A stretch of DNA of 64,000 nucleotides from positions 2,294,001 through 2,358,000 of the forward strand of contig NZ_JPOE01000002.1 in assembly GCF_000733775.1 (NCBI RefSeq), read 5' to 3'. The DNA comes from Thiomonas sp. FB-Cd (GTDB taxonomy: Bacteria > Pseudomonadota > Gammaproteobacteria > Burkholderiales > Burkholderiaceae_C). The stretch's first letter is position 1. The number at the start of each line of letters is the position of its first letter. The notes below the pieces were generated by a model. The model made no database searches and was not told the DNA's origin. It worked only from the letters and a program-made list of their open reading frames with translations. Position numbers and translations under genes: made by a program. Shown piece after piece: positions 35,263 to 44,242 of the stretch.

Positions 35263-35510
35263 AGTGCGCCCTGTTGCGTCAGGCTGCGATGGACGGCGCG
35301 CAGTGCGGCGAGCGCACCAAGGGCTAAGCCAACGCCCTGATCAGCCGCGACAGCGTCATCGCTCGGGTTGATCCTCCCCTCCTTGGCCGAGTGGCGGGAG
35401 CGCGTCGCAGCGCTGAAGCCCACAGATCGCGAGGAAGTTGGAGACAAACGATACATGGGCACAGAAATTTGGTACCCCGCTCAAATTTCAACCGACAAGC
35501 AACATCCTCG

Positions 35511-35915
35511 TTACCGGTAGTGGGAATCGCTCCTGACAATGACCTCGGCCTGTTTCAATCCGAAGGCTGCTTTAAGCGCATCGATGATCACGGGCTGCTG
35601 CAAGCGACGATCGGCATACAGGACGAAGCGTCGCGCTGGTGTCTCGTAAACAATTCGACCGCGCGGCCATTCGTCGTACTCGGTTGATGCAATACAAGCT
35701 GGATAGCCTGCCAGCGCAAGCCCAGCCCCGCCTAGATCCTGCCACTCTTGCCAGCGGTCATAGTGACCGGCAGCATGGGTGATGCACTCCGCATAGGGCT
35801 CCGCATTGTCCAATGTCGAACGGTCGACAACCAGAACCCCCGCCACGCGCCAGAAGATCCCGACGGCTGGTTGTGTGGGGGCGACTGCAGCGTTGGGAGT
35901 AATGATGATCGTCAA
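35511..35915 (-). CDS. hypothetical protein
   Basis: 134 residues from a TTG; the translation has ordinary protein composition (VVDRSTLDNAEPYAECITHA, then YDRWQEWQDLGGAGLALAGY). No family recognised. It lies downstream of, and on the same strand as, the PcfJ-like gene but with a 191-bp gap. The 248 bp between it and the PD-(D/E)XK gene show nothing I can name. Confidence 0.5.
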   Translation of the reverse strand: MTIIITPNAAVAPTQPAVGIFWRVAGVLVVDRSTLDNAEPYAECITHAAGHYDRWQEWQDLGGAGLALAGYPACIASTEYDEWPRGRIVYETPARRFVLYADRRLQQPVIIDALKAAFGLKQAEVIVRSDSHYR

Positions 35916-36106
35916 GGGACCGTCAGCGGCTAAACATCAGCGACGGGGCGCACGGAACCGAAACCGTGAGGGTCTCTTTGTTCCATTTCACGCCTCGGCC
36001 CGCAGCCACAATCGTTGGCCGAGTGTACACCGCGAAAGCCCGCAAAACGCCTGGAAAGACGTGTCTGTGACATGCATCGAGGGCGGGTCGCATCGGCCCA
36101 TGCGAT

Positions 36107-37588
36107 TCAGCGGTGCCGAAGGACGGCTTCGATGGCGCTTCGCAAGCAGCGCTCCATTTCCAGTGCTGGAGGGGCGGGGGAGCTGTTGCCCTTGCCACGA
36201 TGTTCGACACCGGCGATCCGGTCGGCCGTAAGAGCAAACGCGATGGTTGAAACACGTACTCCGTGGATGTCGCGGATCGAGAACACGCGCCAATCGCCGC
36301 GAAAGCAGTCCTTCCAGAAGTCTGCAACACAGTGCTCCATGGCATGCCCCTCCTCGTGCAAGGCTTGGCCACTGAGGAGCTCGATGGCGAGCAGTTCACC
36401 GAACTGCACTTGCTCATTCAGTAGTGACGGCCACGAGGCCAGACGTCCATCAGGCTCGAAGGGGGCAGTCTCGTCAAGCCAACAGTGGATGGCGTCGAGC
36501 GCCTTTGCCACGCCCCTTTCTATCAGGATGTTGCGAAGGACCGAAATCCCTTCCGCGCGGCACCCGCAACCGAGATGGTCGGCGTAGGCACTGAAAACCA
36601 ACCCGAAGGCACTATCGTCCTCGTCCTCCTGAAGGTATTCGGCCAACCGTCGAACGCGCGCCACGTCCAGCGTGCGAGCAACGCTCTCGACGAGTTCACG
36701 ATCATCGATCCATCCCAACCCTGCCAGCCCGTTCACGAGATCTGCCAGATCCGCGCTGTCTTCGAATTTCGGCGCACCCGGAAGGCAGGCATCGAAGAGC
36801 CAGGCTACAGCCCTCGCCCGCTCGGCACATCGATTGACGACGTCGGGCGTCTGACGCATCCGTCGGATCGCCGCTGGGCGAACTCCAAAGGACCGCGCGA
36901 TCGCCGGAAGCAGCCGCTGAGCGAGGTCGATGCAGTGCACCAGCTCATGCGAGGGCTCGGCGCCACCCGCAGAAGGGTTGCCTAGCAATAGAGGTTCAAT
37001 CCAGTCAAAGGACCAGATGGCTTGAAGGCGGTACAGCCTCTGGGGCTGAGGCCACGCGATATAGTGGTTGTAGTCCCCAACGGTCACCGGACGATGAGCC
37101 AGCCGGCTGAGCTGACGCAGGACATGCGGATCAAGACGTGACAGAAACTCGCGCGTCGCCCCTCGTAGCCTCCTGCGCGTCTCTTCGACTGCGGCCTGCA
37201 TTGCCTCGTCCATGGGTTCACGGACATCGACCCAGTCGAAAGCTTCGCGCACCAATTCGTCGGCCGGCTCGAGCGTCGCGGCGCGTAGTGCCACGGCGCG
37301 GTACTCTGGCGGGAACAACCATTGACCTTGCAGGCGATCTTTCAACGCGCTCCAGTCGCTTGCTCCGGACTGCAGTGCTGCTGAGAACGCCTGCAGGAAT
37401 TCCGTCGTCGGTTCGGTCAGGTCGAACACACTCCAGGCCATCAGCGGACCCGAGCGCATTTCGAGCCAGAGCCAGAGGTGCTTCGTCGATGCCTCCGGGC
37501 CATTGCGCCGGTCGGCCCTTCGCGCTTCCAGCCAGAACGCTTGCCGGATGGCAGGCAGCGGCAACGGCAGCGAGTCGACACAGAGCAT
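36107..37588 (-). CDS. PcfJ-like protein
   Basis: 493 residues from the ATG at 37588 (a GTG at 37615 is possible). The C-terminal segment HEEGHAMEHCVADFWKDCF, then WRVFSIRD and STIAFAL, matches the PcfJ domain, found on plasmids and mobile islands; its biochemical role is not established. The rest is helical, with an acidic stretch LQEDEDDS. It follows the AAA genes on the same strand, so it is likely in the operon controlled by the palindrome at 40435. Confidence 0.7.
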   Translation of the reverse strand: MLCVDSLPLPLPAIRQAFWLEARRADRRNGPEASTKHLWLWLEMRSGPLMAWSVFDLTEPTTEFLQAFSAALQSGASDWSALKDRLQGQWLFPPEYRAVALRAATLEPADELVREAFDWVDVREPMDEAMQAAVEETRRRLRGATREFLSRLDPHVLRQLSRLAHRPVTVGDYNHYIAWPQPQRLYRLQAIWSFDWIEPLLLGNPSAGGAEPSHELVHCIDLAQRLLPAIARSFGVRPAAIRRMRQTPDVVNRCAERARAVAWLFDACLPGAPKFEDSADLADLVNGLAGLGWIDDRELVESVARTLDVARVRRLAEYLQEDEDDSAFGLVFSAYADHLGCGCRAEGISVLRNILIERGVAKALDAIHCWLDETAPFEPDGRLASWPSLLNEQVQFGELLAIELLSGQALHEEGHAMEHCVADFWKDCFRGDWRVFSIRDIHGVRVSTIAFALTADRIAGVEHRGKGNSSPAPPALEMERCLRSAIEAVLRHR

Positions 37589-37630
37589 CGTGGTGAGTGG
37601 CGCCTGGCTTTGCACGACCGAAGTGCGGGT

Positions 37631-38250
37631 TCAGACGAAGCCGGCCCGCCGAACGGGCATGTGCTTCAAGGAGCATTCGCGCTCCAGCAGCGCCCGGGCC
37701 TGTTCCGGCCTCAGGTCATCGAAGCCGATCTTGAGGTCGACGCAGCGCAGCGCCGCCGGGTCGACCCGCTCCAGCAGATTGGCCGTTGCAATGAGCGCCC
37801 CCTCGATGGCGTCCAGTTGCATGAGCACCTCGTTGAGCTGAGTGACCTCCCAGTTACGCGCGGCGTATTGCCGATCCTGGATCAGCCCGTCGACTTCGTC
37901 GATCATCAGGGTTGCCCCTTCGCGCTGCGCATCCAGAAATGCGCGGGCGATCAGCTTCTCCGATTCCCCGACGTACCTGGACAGCAAGTCCGAGGCACGG
38001 CACGCGTGCAGGGTGGGGCCGCGCTGCCTGGCGCGGTGTAGCGCGTAGGCGCTCTTGCGCGTCCCCGCTGGGCCGTAAAGGCAGATTCTTGCCGCGCCCG
38101 CATCGCTCACCACACCGGCCACTTGTTCGAGATCGGAATTGGCATGCGCAAGCGCCGTGTCGTCAGCCTTGTCGAGCTCTGCGTATCGCTGGGTGGGGTA
38201 ACAGGTTGACTCCTTGCCGGGTGGCGTCGGCGGCACCGCTGAGCGACAAG
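37631..38250 (-). pseudogene. decayed partial copy of the tandem-AAA ATPase gene
   Basis: Aligned by eye with the second AAA domain of the upstream gene, it keeps the Walker A region (LYGPAGTRKSAYA, where the consensus third Gly is Arg), RASDLLSRYVGESEKLIARAF, Walker B LMIDEVDG, and the end SLKHMPVRRAGFV, but lacks the about 50 residues before that end and any clear start codon. It is a tandem partial duplication with internal deletion; ATP binding is doubtful. It could still be translated by coupling from the upstream stop. Confidence 0.7.
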
Positions 38251-38265
38251 GTGCCGCCGCGGCGA

Positions 38266-40389
38266 TCATTTGAACCCTATGGCACGCTTGGGCGCGTGCT
38301 TGATCGCGCACTCGGCTTCGAGAGCTTCTGCGAGTGCCATCGTCGTGGCGATGGGACGGAACCGATGCTGACGCATGACAGCGGCGAAGTCCCCCGGGGT
38401 GAGCGTTGCCGGCAGGCTCAGGCGGGCCATGTCGTCCGTAGGCGGGATGTCGATCCCCAGTACCGCACACGCTTGAGAAAACAGCGCCCGGGCCTGCGCC
38501 GCGTCGAGATAGCCGAACTTCACCTTGAGGTCAAAGCGTCGCAGCGCGGCTTCATCGAGGTCGTCCATCAAGTTGGTGGATGCAATGAACACGCCGTTGA
38601 ATGACTCCATCTGCGTCAGCATCTCGTTCACGAGTGACGTCTCCCAGGAGCGCTCGGCTCGAAGGCGACTGCGCAGGAAGCTGTCGACCTCGTCAATGAG
38701 GAGCACCGCACCGTCGGCCTCGGCTTCGCGGAATGCCTTGGCGATGTTCTTCTCGTTATCGCCAAGCCATTTGCTCAGAAGGTCCGAGGCCCGGCGCACG
38801 TACAGCGGTCGATCGAGTTGCTGGGCAAGCCAGCGCGCATAGGCCGTCTTCCCCGTCCCAGGCGGGCCATACAAGCACATGCGTGCACTCTCCGAGCGGC
38901 GGATGCCCTCGACCAACTCCACAAGATCAGCATCAGCATGCACGTCTTGCGGGTCATACCCTTCGGGCAACCCCGCCATGGGGTTGGGCGCAAGAGCTGC
39001 GTGACCCTGCGCCTGCAGCGTATGGCTGACCAGGCGCAGGAGTGCCTTCGGCCGTGCCGCGACCGCCAACTCGCTACCGACCGCCTCCACCACGCTTGCG
39101 GCGCGCGTCAGCACAGCAGGGGCCAGCGTCTCGCATTCGGCCAGATTGCGCAGCGTGGACTCATCAACCAGCGAGCCGCACGCCTTTTGCACGATTCGCG
39201 TGCGCACCGACAGCGGCGGAATGGGGACCTGAATGACGAGATCAAAGCGTCGCACATAGGCCGGATCAAGACCCTGAATGGAGTTTGTCAGCCACAGCGT
39301 CGGTGCCTGATTGGCTTCCAGGGCCTTGTTGACCCAGCCCTTGCGGTTGCTGGTGTTGTTGGTCTTTGCGCCGCGTTGCGTCCAGAGAATGCGCGGCTCC
39401 GCCACTTCGAAGACATCCTCCACCTCGTCAAAGAGAACCAGCACCTCGCGCTGGGCGAGAAAGCGCTGGGCAGCCTGGTACGCACGCAGTCGCCGCGCGC
39501 CGCCAATCGGGTCGCCATCGTTGTCCTCGGCGGAGACCTCAAAGAGCTCGCACCCGATGTCAGCTGCAAGAACGCGTGCCAGCTCCGTCTTTCCCGTTCC
39601 CGGCGGCCCATAGACGAGCACGTTGACGCCTGTCTTGCGCTCTCGCAGCGCCACGCGAAGGTATTGCCTCAGCACCTGGAGGTCCAGTCCGAGATGCGGA
39701 AAGTCGTCGAGGCGCAACGTCGGCGCCGAACTCGGAGCCACGGAGCCGCGAAGCAGCGACAGCGGCTCGACATCCGGCGACAGGATGAAGTCGCTGAACT
39801 GGTCCGAGAGCATCTCGAGTTTTCCGGTCAACTGCTCGTGGCTGCCGCGGGAAAGGGTCAGCAATCCGGACTGGGCCAACTGCCCGCGTGGCGCCAGCGC
39901 CTGGCGAATGGCGGCTTCGGGTTGATCCAGAATCACGGCCAATGCCGCAACCGCCTTGTTGCTGTTCAGCGAACCCAGGCAGTCCGCGGTGTCATCCAGC
40001 ACCCGGTGTGCATGCAGCATGCTGGCAAGCTCCAGCAATGCGCACTCAGTTGCGTTGAGCTGGATGAGGTCAGCAAGCTTGGCAACGTTCGCACTCAGGG
40101 CTGGTGGTGGGTGCGTGTGGGCTGCCTCCTCTTCGGCTCGTTGCCAAAGAGGCTCAAGGGCCAGGCGAACCTGTCGTGCCTGCGCATCAACCGAGTGCGC
40201 ATCGTCAAACTCGACCTCCAGGCCGAGCAAGGCAAGGGTCTCGTGTTCGTTCAACGATTCCTTGTGCAGCGCCCTTGCGCCATTGAGCGGCACCAGGATG
40301 CGCAACATCCAAAGCTTCACGATGGGCTCAGTGGCAGCCGATCCCTCCGAAGGACCCAGAGACGAGCGGTGAAAGCGGGGACGTGGCAT
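38266..40389 (-). CDS. tandem AAA+ ATPase (two Cdc48-type domains)
   Basis: 707 residues; ATG at 40389 is used because the frame upstream of it is shadow and the operator palindrome lies 46 bp before it. An N-terminal helical region of about 230 residues precedes AAA1 (Walker A VYGPPGTGKTELA about 262, Walker B VLVLFDEVEDVF about 316) and AAA2 (CLYGPPGTGKTAYA about 510, VLLIDEVDSFL about 563, Arg-rich sensor LRRFDLKVKF). Two-domain ATPases of this kind remodel proteins or nucleoprotein complexes. It is first gene of a minus-strand operon with the decayed copy and the PcfJ-like gene. Confidence 0.85.
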   Translation of the reverse strand: MPRPRFHRSSLGPSEGSAATEPIVKLWMLRILVPLNGARALHKESLNEHETLALLGLEVEFDDAHSVDAQARQVRLALEPLWQRAEEEAAHTHPPPALSANVAKLADLIQLNATECALLELASMLHAHRVLDDTADCLGSLNSNKAVAALAVILDQPEAAIRQALAPRGQLAQSGLLTLSRGSHEQLTGKLEMLSDQFSDFILSPDVEPLSLLRGSVAPSSAPTLRLDDFPHLGLDLQVLRQYLRVALRERKTGVNVLVYGPPGTGKTELARVLAADIGCELFEVSAEDNDGDPIGGARRLRAYQAAQRFLAQREVLVLFDEVEDVFEVAEPRILWTQRGAKTNNTSNRKGWVNKALEANQAPTLWLTNSIQGLDPAYVRRFDLVIQVPIPPLSVRTRIVQKACGSLVDESTLRNLAECETLAPAVLTRAASVVEAVGSELAVAARPKALLRLVSHTLQAQGHAALAPNPMAGLPEGYDPQDVHADADLVELVEGIRRSESARMCLYGPPGTGKTAYARWLAQQLDRPLYVRRASDLLSKWLGDNEKNIAKAFREAEADGAVLLIDEVDSFLRSRLRAERSWETSLVNEMLTQMESFNGVFIASTNLMDDLDEAALRRFDLKVKFGYLDAAQARALFSQACAVLGIDIPPTDDMARLSLPATLTPGDFAAVMRQHRFRPIATTMALAEALEAECAIKHAPKRAIGFK

Positions 40390-40434
40390 GACGGGCTCCA
40401 TGGACGATGCGAGGCATCCATTCTTGGCCCACGG

Positions 40435-40453
40435 TCCGACATCTTGTGTCGCA
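40435..40453 (-). promoter_or_regulatory. WYL-type operator before the AAA gene
   Basis: TCCGACA-TCTTG-TGTCGCA, a 7-5-7 inverted repeat with one mismatch, 46 bp upstream of the AAA ATPase start. One of three matching sites (also 43113 and 43652). Confidence 0.7.
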
Positions 40454-40551
40454 GGCCAAAAGGCAGCTGTCATGTGCAAATTCACGAGCGTCGCGTGGCG
40501 CCGGCCGGTGGCTGCACATCATGCAGCCCGGCCCATCCCGAAAGCCCTGCC

Positions 40552-41562
40552 TCAATGCGCAGGCTTAGCCTGGGCGATTGCCTGACTGGAGCCCTGTCTT
40601 GGTAGTCGCCGACGCCGCTTGCTCACGCCCCACACGTCGCCTCCAAAGCCTCGCAGCCACCAGTCGAGCATCGAGGAATTGACGACGGTTGCCGTGACCA
40701 CGTAGTGACCTTCCTTCTCGATCATGGTCTGGTCCTTCGACAACGGCGTCTCGGTGAGATGAAACCCCGCCGTCTTGTCGATACTGAAGCGCAACTGGAT
40801 TTCCTCTGCGCGGCCAAACCCAAATCCGCCTTCGGCGTCATACCGGGCAAGATCAAAGTCCTTCGGATAGTCAAAGCTCAGCGTCGTGATCGAAGCGCTC
40901 TGGATGCGGTGCAGCGCAAGACTGCGTTCGTCGTCATAGCCGTCGAACCGGCAGACCAGGTACATGCGTGGGCCTTGCTGCGCCAGGCCCAGGGGCATGA
41001 CGCGCGCTTGCTGCTTCCATCCCGCCGCATTCGCGTAGTCGACATCAAGGTAGCGGTTGTCGAACAGCGCCTCGCTGACCGACTCGAACACGCTCGGTTT
41101 GATCTCGGGTGCCAGCAAGGGCTGGCTTGTCGAGACGACCCGCACTTTGCGCAGCCATTGGCGCTCCAGCCTTGCGTTGCTGTCCGGGCCCAGATTGCGC
41201 GAGGCCTGCTCAAAAAACCCCTCCATGGACCGCATGAGCTTTGGGGGAAGCAGGGCATGCAGCTGCGCATGCGCCAGCTTCAGCAGCAGCGATTCCTGCG
41301 GCGTGAGGCTCGGCAGCGCAATCCCTTGCGCGCGCGCCAGCCATGAATAGCCATACGGTTTTGAGCGTGCATCGCGCTCCAGCTCGAACCGATCGGCAAG
41401 CGTATCGAGGTGGCGCTGGACCGTGCGAATGTCCCGATCGAAGCCCTCGGCGGCAAGCTGCCGGTGCAGTTCGGCTGCCGTGATCTTGCGATGTTTCGGG
41501 ATGCGCTTGAGGATTTCCAGAAGAATAAGGGCTGTATCCAGGCCTTCCTTGCGTTGACCCAT
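40552..41562 (-). CDS. HTH-WYL transcriptional regulator
   Basis: 336 residues. N-terminal winged helix (ILLEILKRIPKHRKITAAEL, then FDRDIRTVQRHLDTLADRFE), central linker, and a WYL domain (RYLDVDYANAAG, VMPLGLAQQGPRMYLVCRFD, then DDERSLALHRIQ) with a WCX-like end including PLSKDQTMIEKEG. WYL repressors such as BrxR and CapW silence defence genes until a ligand, often nucleic acid, is sensed. The ATG lies 2 bp after the DUF2779 gene stop, so both are co-transcribed. Probably binds the three palindromes in this island. Confidence 0.88.
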   Translation of the reverse strand: MGQRKEGLDTALILLEILKRIPKHRKITAAELHRQLAAEGFDRDIRTVQRHLDTLADRFELERDARSKPYGYSWLARAQGIALPSLTPQESLLLKLAHAQLHALLPPKLMRSMEGFFEQASRNLGPDSNARLERQWLRKVRVVSTSQPLLAPEIKPSVFESVSEALFDNRYLDVDYANAAGWKQQARVMPLGLAQQGPRMYLVCRFDGYDDERSLALHRIQSASITTLSFDYPKDFDLARYDAEGGFGFGRAEEIQLRFSIDKTAGFHLTETPLSKDQTMIEKEGHYVVTATVVNSSMLDWWLRGFGGDVWGVSKRRRRLPRQGSSQAIAQAKPAH

Positions 41563-41564
41563 GC

Positions 41565-43052
41565 TCAAAGCCTCCAGCGGGTTCGGCCCGCAAATACTTG
41601 CCACAGCCGCACCATGGCGTAGGTGTCGAGCGCGCAATAAGCCAGTAGCTGCTGGCGCAGCACGGTGCGGCGCTCGGCGCGGGTCTCCACCCGGATGGCT
41701 TCGAGGAACGCTTGCTGGGCGTCACCGCCGTTCTGCACTCCATCAAGCTTCGCGTAAGACAATTCCGGGACTGCCGCAGGCAGCACGGCCTTGATGCTCC
41801 AGCTCCCCTCCTGCGCCGGGTGGTAGTACCGGTTTCGTGCAATGGGAAGCAGATCGACCACCCGCGCGCGGATGGCCTCCAGGCGCTTGGCCAGTTCCGG
41901 GAAGCGCTGCGCGAGCTCCGCCAGGCGCGATGTCTCGAAGCTGGCGTTGTAGACAAAGACTGGGCCGCTGCGCCCGCAATGCTCGATCAGGTGCTCGGCG
42001 AACGGCCTTGATGGATCGCCCCCGGACAGATCCAGGAACTCCGCATGATCCAGGGAGCCTTGGGGCGTCAAGACGTGCAGGCTGTATTGAAACGGGATCT
42101 GCTGGTAGGGACGCGTGCCGGCCCACACGGGCACGCCAAACTGAATGGTCTCGAAATCCAGGAAATACCCGGGGAGGGTATGTTCAGCCAAGTCGGCCTT
42201 GGCGCCCTTGCGGTCGAAATGGATCTTGTCTCCAACCGTGCAGTCGCGCACGCGCCTCTGCACATCATTGAGCGCGTCATCCGGGATGTCACGCATGTCG
42301 CGCACGCCCTGGGCCACCCAGGTTTGCTTCGAGAGGCGCGGCAACCAGGAGATGGGCATCTCCGCCTGGGGCTCCAAGCTCGAGCAGTACCCATAAAAGG
42401 CACAGTCGTAGGGATGGCTGCACTGGGGTCCCGTCGTCGCGTCCGGCATTTCCCCCTGATCGGCAATTCTGGATGCCTCAACAATCCAGGACTGCGCTTC
42501 GTGCGAGCGCTGCGCTGCCTCGGCGGTCAGATCCACCTCGGTGAGCAGCCCCTCGTAGCGGCCGTCTCCCGGGTAGACCCACGAGCTATTGATGTGCGCA
42601 AGCGCAACCGCGCTGAGATCGACCCCGGCGGATCGAACGACATGGGCCTGCAGGGCGACGTCGTCGCGGTGCACGTCATTGACCGACGCTGCGGATTTCA
42701 CTTCCACCATGCGCCATCCTGTTGTCCTTGCACGCGCCTTCGCCGGGAGCAGGATGTCGGCGAGAACAAGGGCACCACCCGCGCTGAAGCTTCCTTCGAA
42801 GATGGGCTTGCGGATCGCCAGGGCCTGCATGGTTGCAATGAAGGCTGCTGGAAAGCCGAGTTGCGGCAGGTCGATGAGTCGTCCAGTTCCCGCAGGGTCG
42901 TACAAGTCGCGCGCCAGCACACCAACCTCCTGGCCGGCGGCGATCGAGATTGCCGCGCCGGCGCCTCCGTCCTTGAGGTCAGGACGATGCACGTCAAGCC
43001 AGAGGCGCCTCGGACATTGCCGATACGCGAGGATATTGGACTTGGATAGCAA
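41565..43052 (-). CDS. DUF2779 protein with Cas4-like and exonuclease-like parts
   Basis: 495 residues from a TTG at 43052: GGGAGG stands 4-5 bases upstream and MLSKSNILAYRQCPRRLWLD is the usual family start. A longer ATG at 43106 would begin within 7 bp of the operator and is less likely. The N-terminal part has Cas4/PD-(D/E)XK-like motifs (CPRRLWL, Asp in LVLADILLP, MVEVKSA, and Cys residues in QCSHPYDCAFYGYC). The second half is DUF2779, DnaQ-like: YFLDFETIQF, VYNASFETSRL, and YCALDTYAMVRLW. Probably a DNA-processing nuclease; activity is inference. Confidence 0.82.
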   Translation of the reverse strand: MLSKSNILAYRQCPRRLWLDVHRPDLKDGGAGAAISIAAGQEVGVLARDLYDPAGTGRLIDLPQLGFPAAFIATMQALAIRKPIFEGSFSAGGALVLADILLPAKARARTTGWRMVEVKSAASVNDVHRDDVALQAHVVRSAGVDLSAVALAHINSSWVYPGDGRYEGLLTEVDLTAEAAQRSHEAQSWIVEASRIADQGEMPDATTGPQCSHPYDCAFYGYCSSLEPQAEMPISWLPRLSKQTWVAQGVRDMRDIPDDALNDVQRRVRDCTVGDKIHFDRKGAKADLAEHTLPGYFLDFETIQFGVPVWAGTRPYQQIPFQYSLHVLTPQGSLDHAEFLDLSGGDPSRPFAEHLIEHCGRSGPVFVYNASFETSRLAELAQRFPELAKRLEAIRARVVDLLPIARNRYYHPAQEGSWSIKAVLPAAVPELSYAKLDGVQNGGDAQQAFLEAIRVETRAERRTVLRQQLLAYCALDTYAMVRLWQVFAGRTRWRL

Positions 43053-43112
43053 GGAACCTCCCACCGGTTCAAGCCAAACTGCACATCGCACAGACGAATG
43101 ATGCATGATTGC

Positions 43113-43131
43113 TGCGACAACCTGTGTCGCT
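43113..43131 (-). promoter_or_regulatory. WYL-type operator before the DUF2779-WYL operon
   Basis: TGCGACA-ACCTG-TGTCGCT, 7-5-7 inverted repeat with one mismatch, 61 bp upstream of the chosen TTG start. Confidence 0.75.
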
Positions 43132-43249
43132 GGCGTGAATCTGGATGTTGGCGACTCTTCGAGGTGATGCGAATCGATGCCGTAACGCGATCGCCTTCGG
43201 GGGCGCGATCGCTGCACAGTCCGCGCCAGGCGGAGGAGCCCTCTCGGAT

Positions 43250-43540
43250 TCACCCAAGCTCGATGCGCCACATACCGCGATAGCCACCTTCGATCCACGA
43301 GCCTTCGAGAATCGAGGACTCCGCAAACATGTGGAGCGAAGCGCGACCGCTGACTTGCTCGGCGTTCAGCACGAAGTGGCCGCTACCGTCATTGGCGCCG
43401 CGGTATTGCACCAACCCATCGTCCTCGTATTCGACCAGGATTTCACCATCCGTGATCTTGACTACACATGGATAGTTCTCCGAAGCGCTGTCGTCGGAGT
43501 AGTAGACGCTGGACATCTTGCTGTTGTTCCAGATGGTCAT
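43250..43540 (-). CDS. small hypothetical protein under WYL-type operator
   Basis: 96 residues, ATG at 43540, with AGAGAG upstream. A beta-rich acidic protein: VVKITDGEILVEYEDDGLVQ, YRGANDGSGHFVL, ILEGSWIEGGYRGMWRIEL, with regular Gly and aromatic residues. No known family recognised. Its own palindromic operator lies 112 bp upstream, so it shares regulation with the DUF2779 and AAA operons and is likely part of the same system. Confidence 0.65.
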   Translation of the reverse strand: MTIWNNSKMSSVYYSDDSASENYPCVVKITDGEILVEYEDDGLVQYRGANDGSGHFVLNAEQVSGRASLHMFAESSILEGSWIEGGYRGMWRIELG

Positions 43541-43651
43541 GATGGCAGGCTCTCTTAGGTTGAACGGATCGGGATGTCGCTTCATGGCGACTTGGCTCCG
43601 TGGCAGCAAGTGCCTCACTTGCCAGGGGTTGGAAGCATGATGCGCGAGCTG

Positions 43652-43670
43652 TGCGACAACATGTGTCGCA
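43652..43670 (-). promoter_or_regulatory. WYL-type operator, perfect copy
   Basis: TGCGACA-ACATG-TGTCGCA, an exact 7-5-7 inverted repeat upstream of the 96-residue gene. This is the best of the three copies. Confidence 0.8.
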
Positions 43671-44242
43671 ACGGAGAAGACTGCCGGGCAGCGCAATCGA
43701 TGCGGTACACCAAGCTCTTCCTTTCGAAGGTTGGATTCAGGGAAGCTTGGTCGAAAGGCGCGCATTGCTTAAGCTCATACTTCTGTCACCAGCCCTTGTA
43801 AATTCTCATCGCCGGCCGTTTTGCGGCCGAGTCGCCCGCTGGTAGGCCACGGCCAATACCGATCGAAGATCAATCGAGTGGCGGTGTCGTATCAAGTCAA
43901 GATGAAGGGATGATGGCCCCAAAGCAAGTGCCGGCCGTGGGGAGCACGGATCAGCGGTCGTTCAACAGAGCCGAATCCTGCCGACTCGCCAAAGGCCACA
44001 GAGTCTCGGCGAATTTAGCAAAACCTGAGCGCCAATTGGGCCGCTTGTTCGCGCTGATGCCCAAATGGTCAGCGCGTCGGCGACCGCGTGATCTGGAGCC
44101 CTTGCCCGAGACATCATGTGCGACAAAAGCGGAATGAGACAGAGCCTGATCAAGGAAAAGCTGCACGCTGCGCAAATTCGCGCGGGCGCGCACAAGTCGG
44201 GCCTGCTCATTTTCGTGATCGACGCGGTTTGGCGTGTGCCTC
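43671..44242. other. gene-poor stretch between the WYL island and tnsC (module B)
   Basis: No supported gene. A minus-strand open frame at 43951-44289 has low-complexity, Arg-rich text and overlaps the tnsC end; I do not accept it. A CGGCC/GGCCG hairpin lies near 43815 and a degenerate relative of the WYL palindrome near 44106-44124. Confidence 0.4.

Noticed and set aside
38818..40605. 595-codon plus-strand frame opposite the AAA ATPase gene
   Set aside because: The minus strand encodes two clear AAA domains; the plus frame is Gln/Arg-rich shadow text.
44106..44124. Fourth copy of the WYL palindrome
   Set aside because: Only one half-site is good and no gene starts downstream on the right strand.
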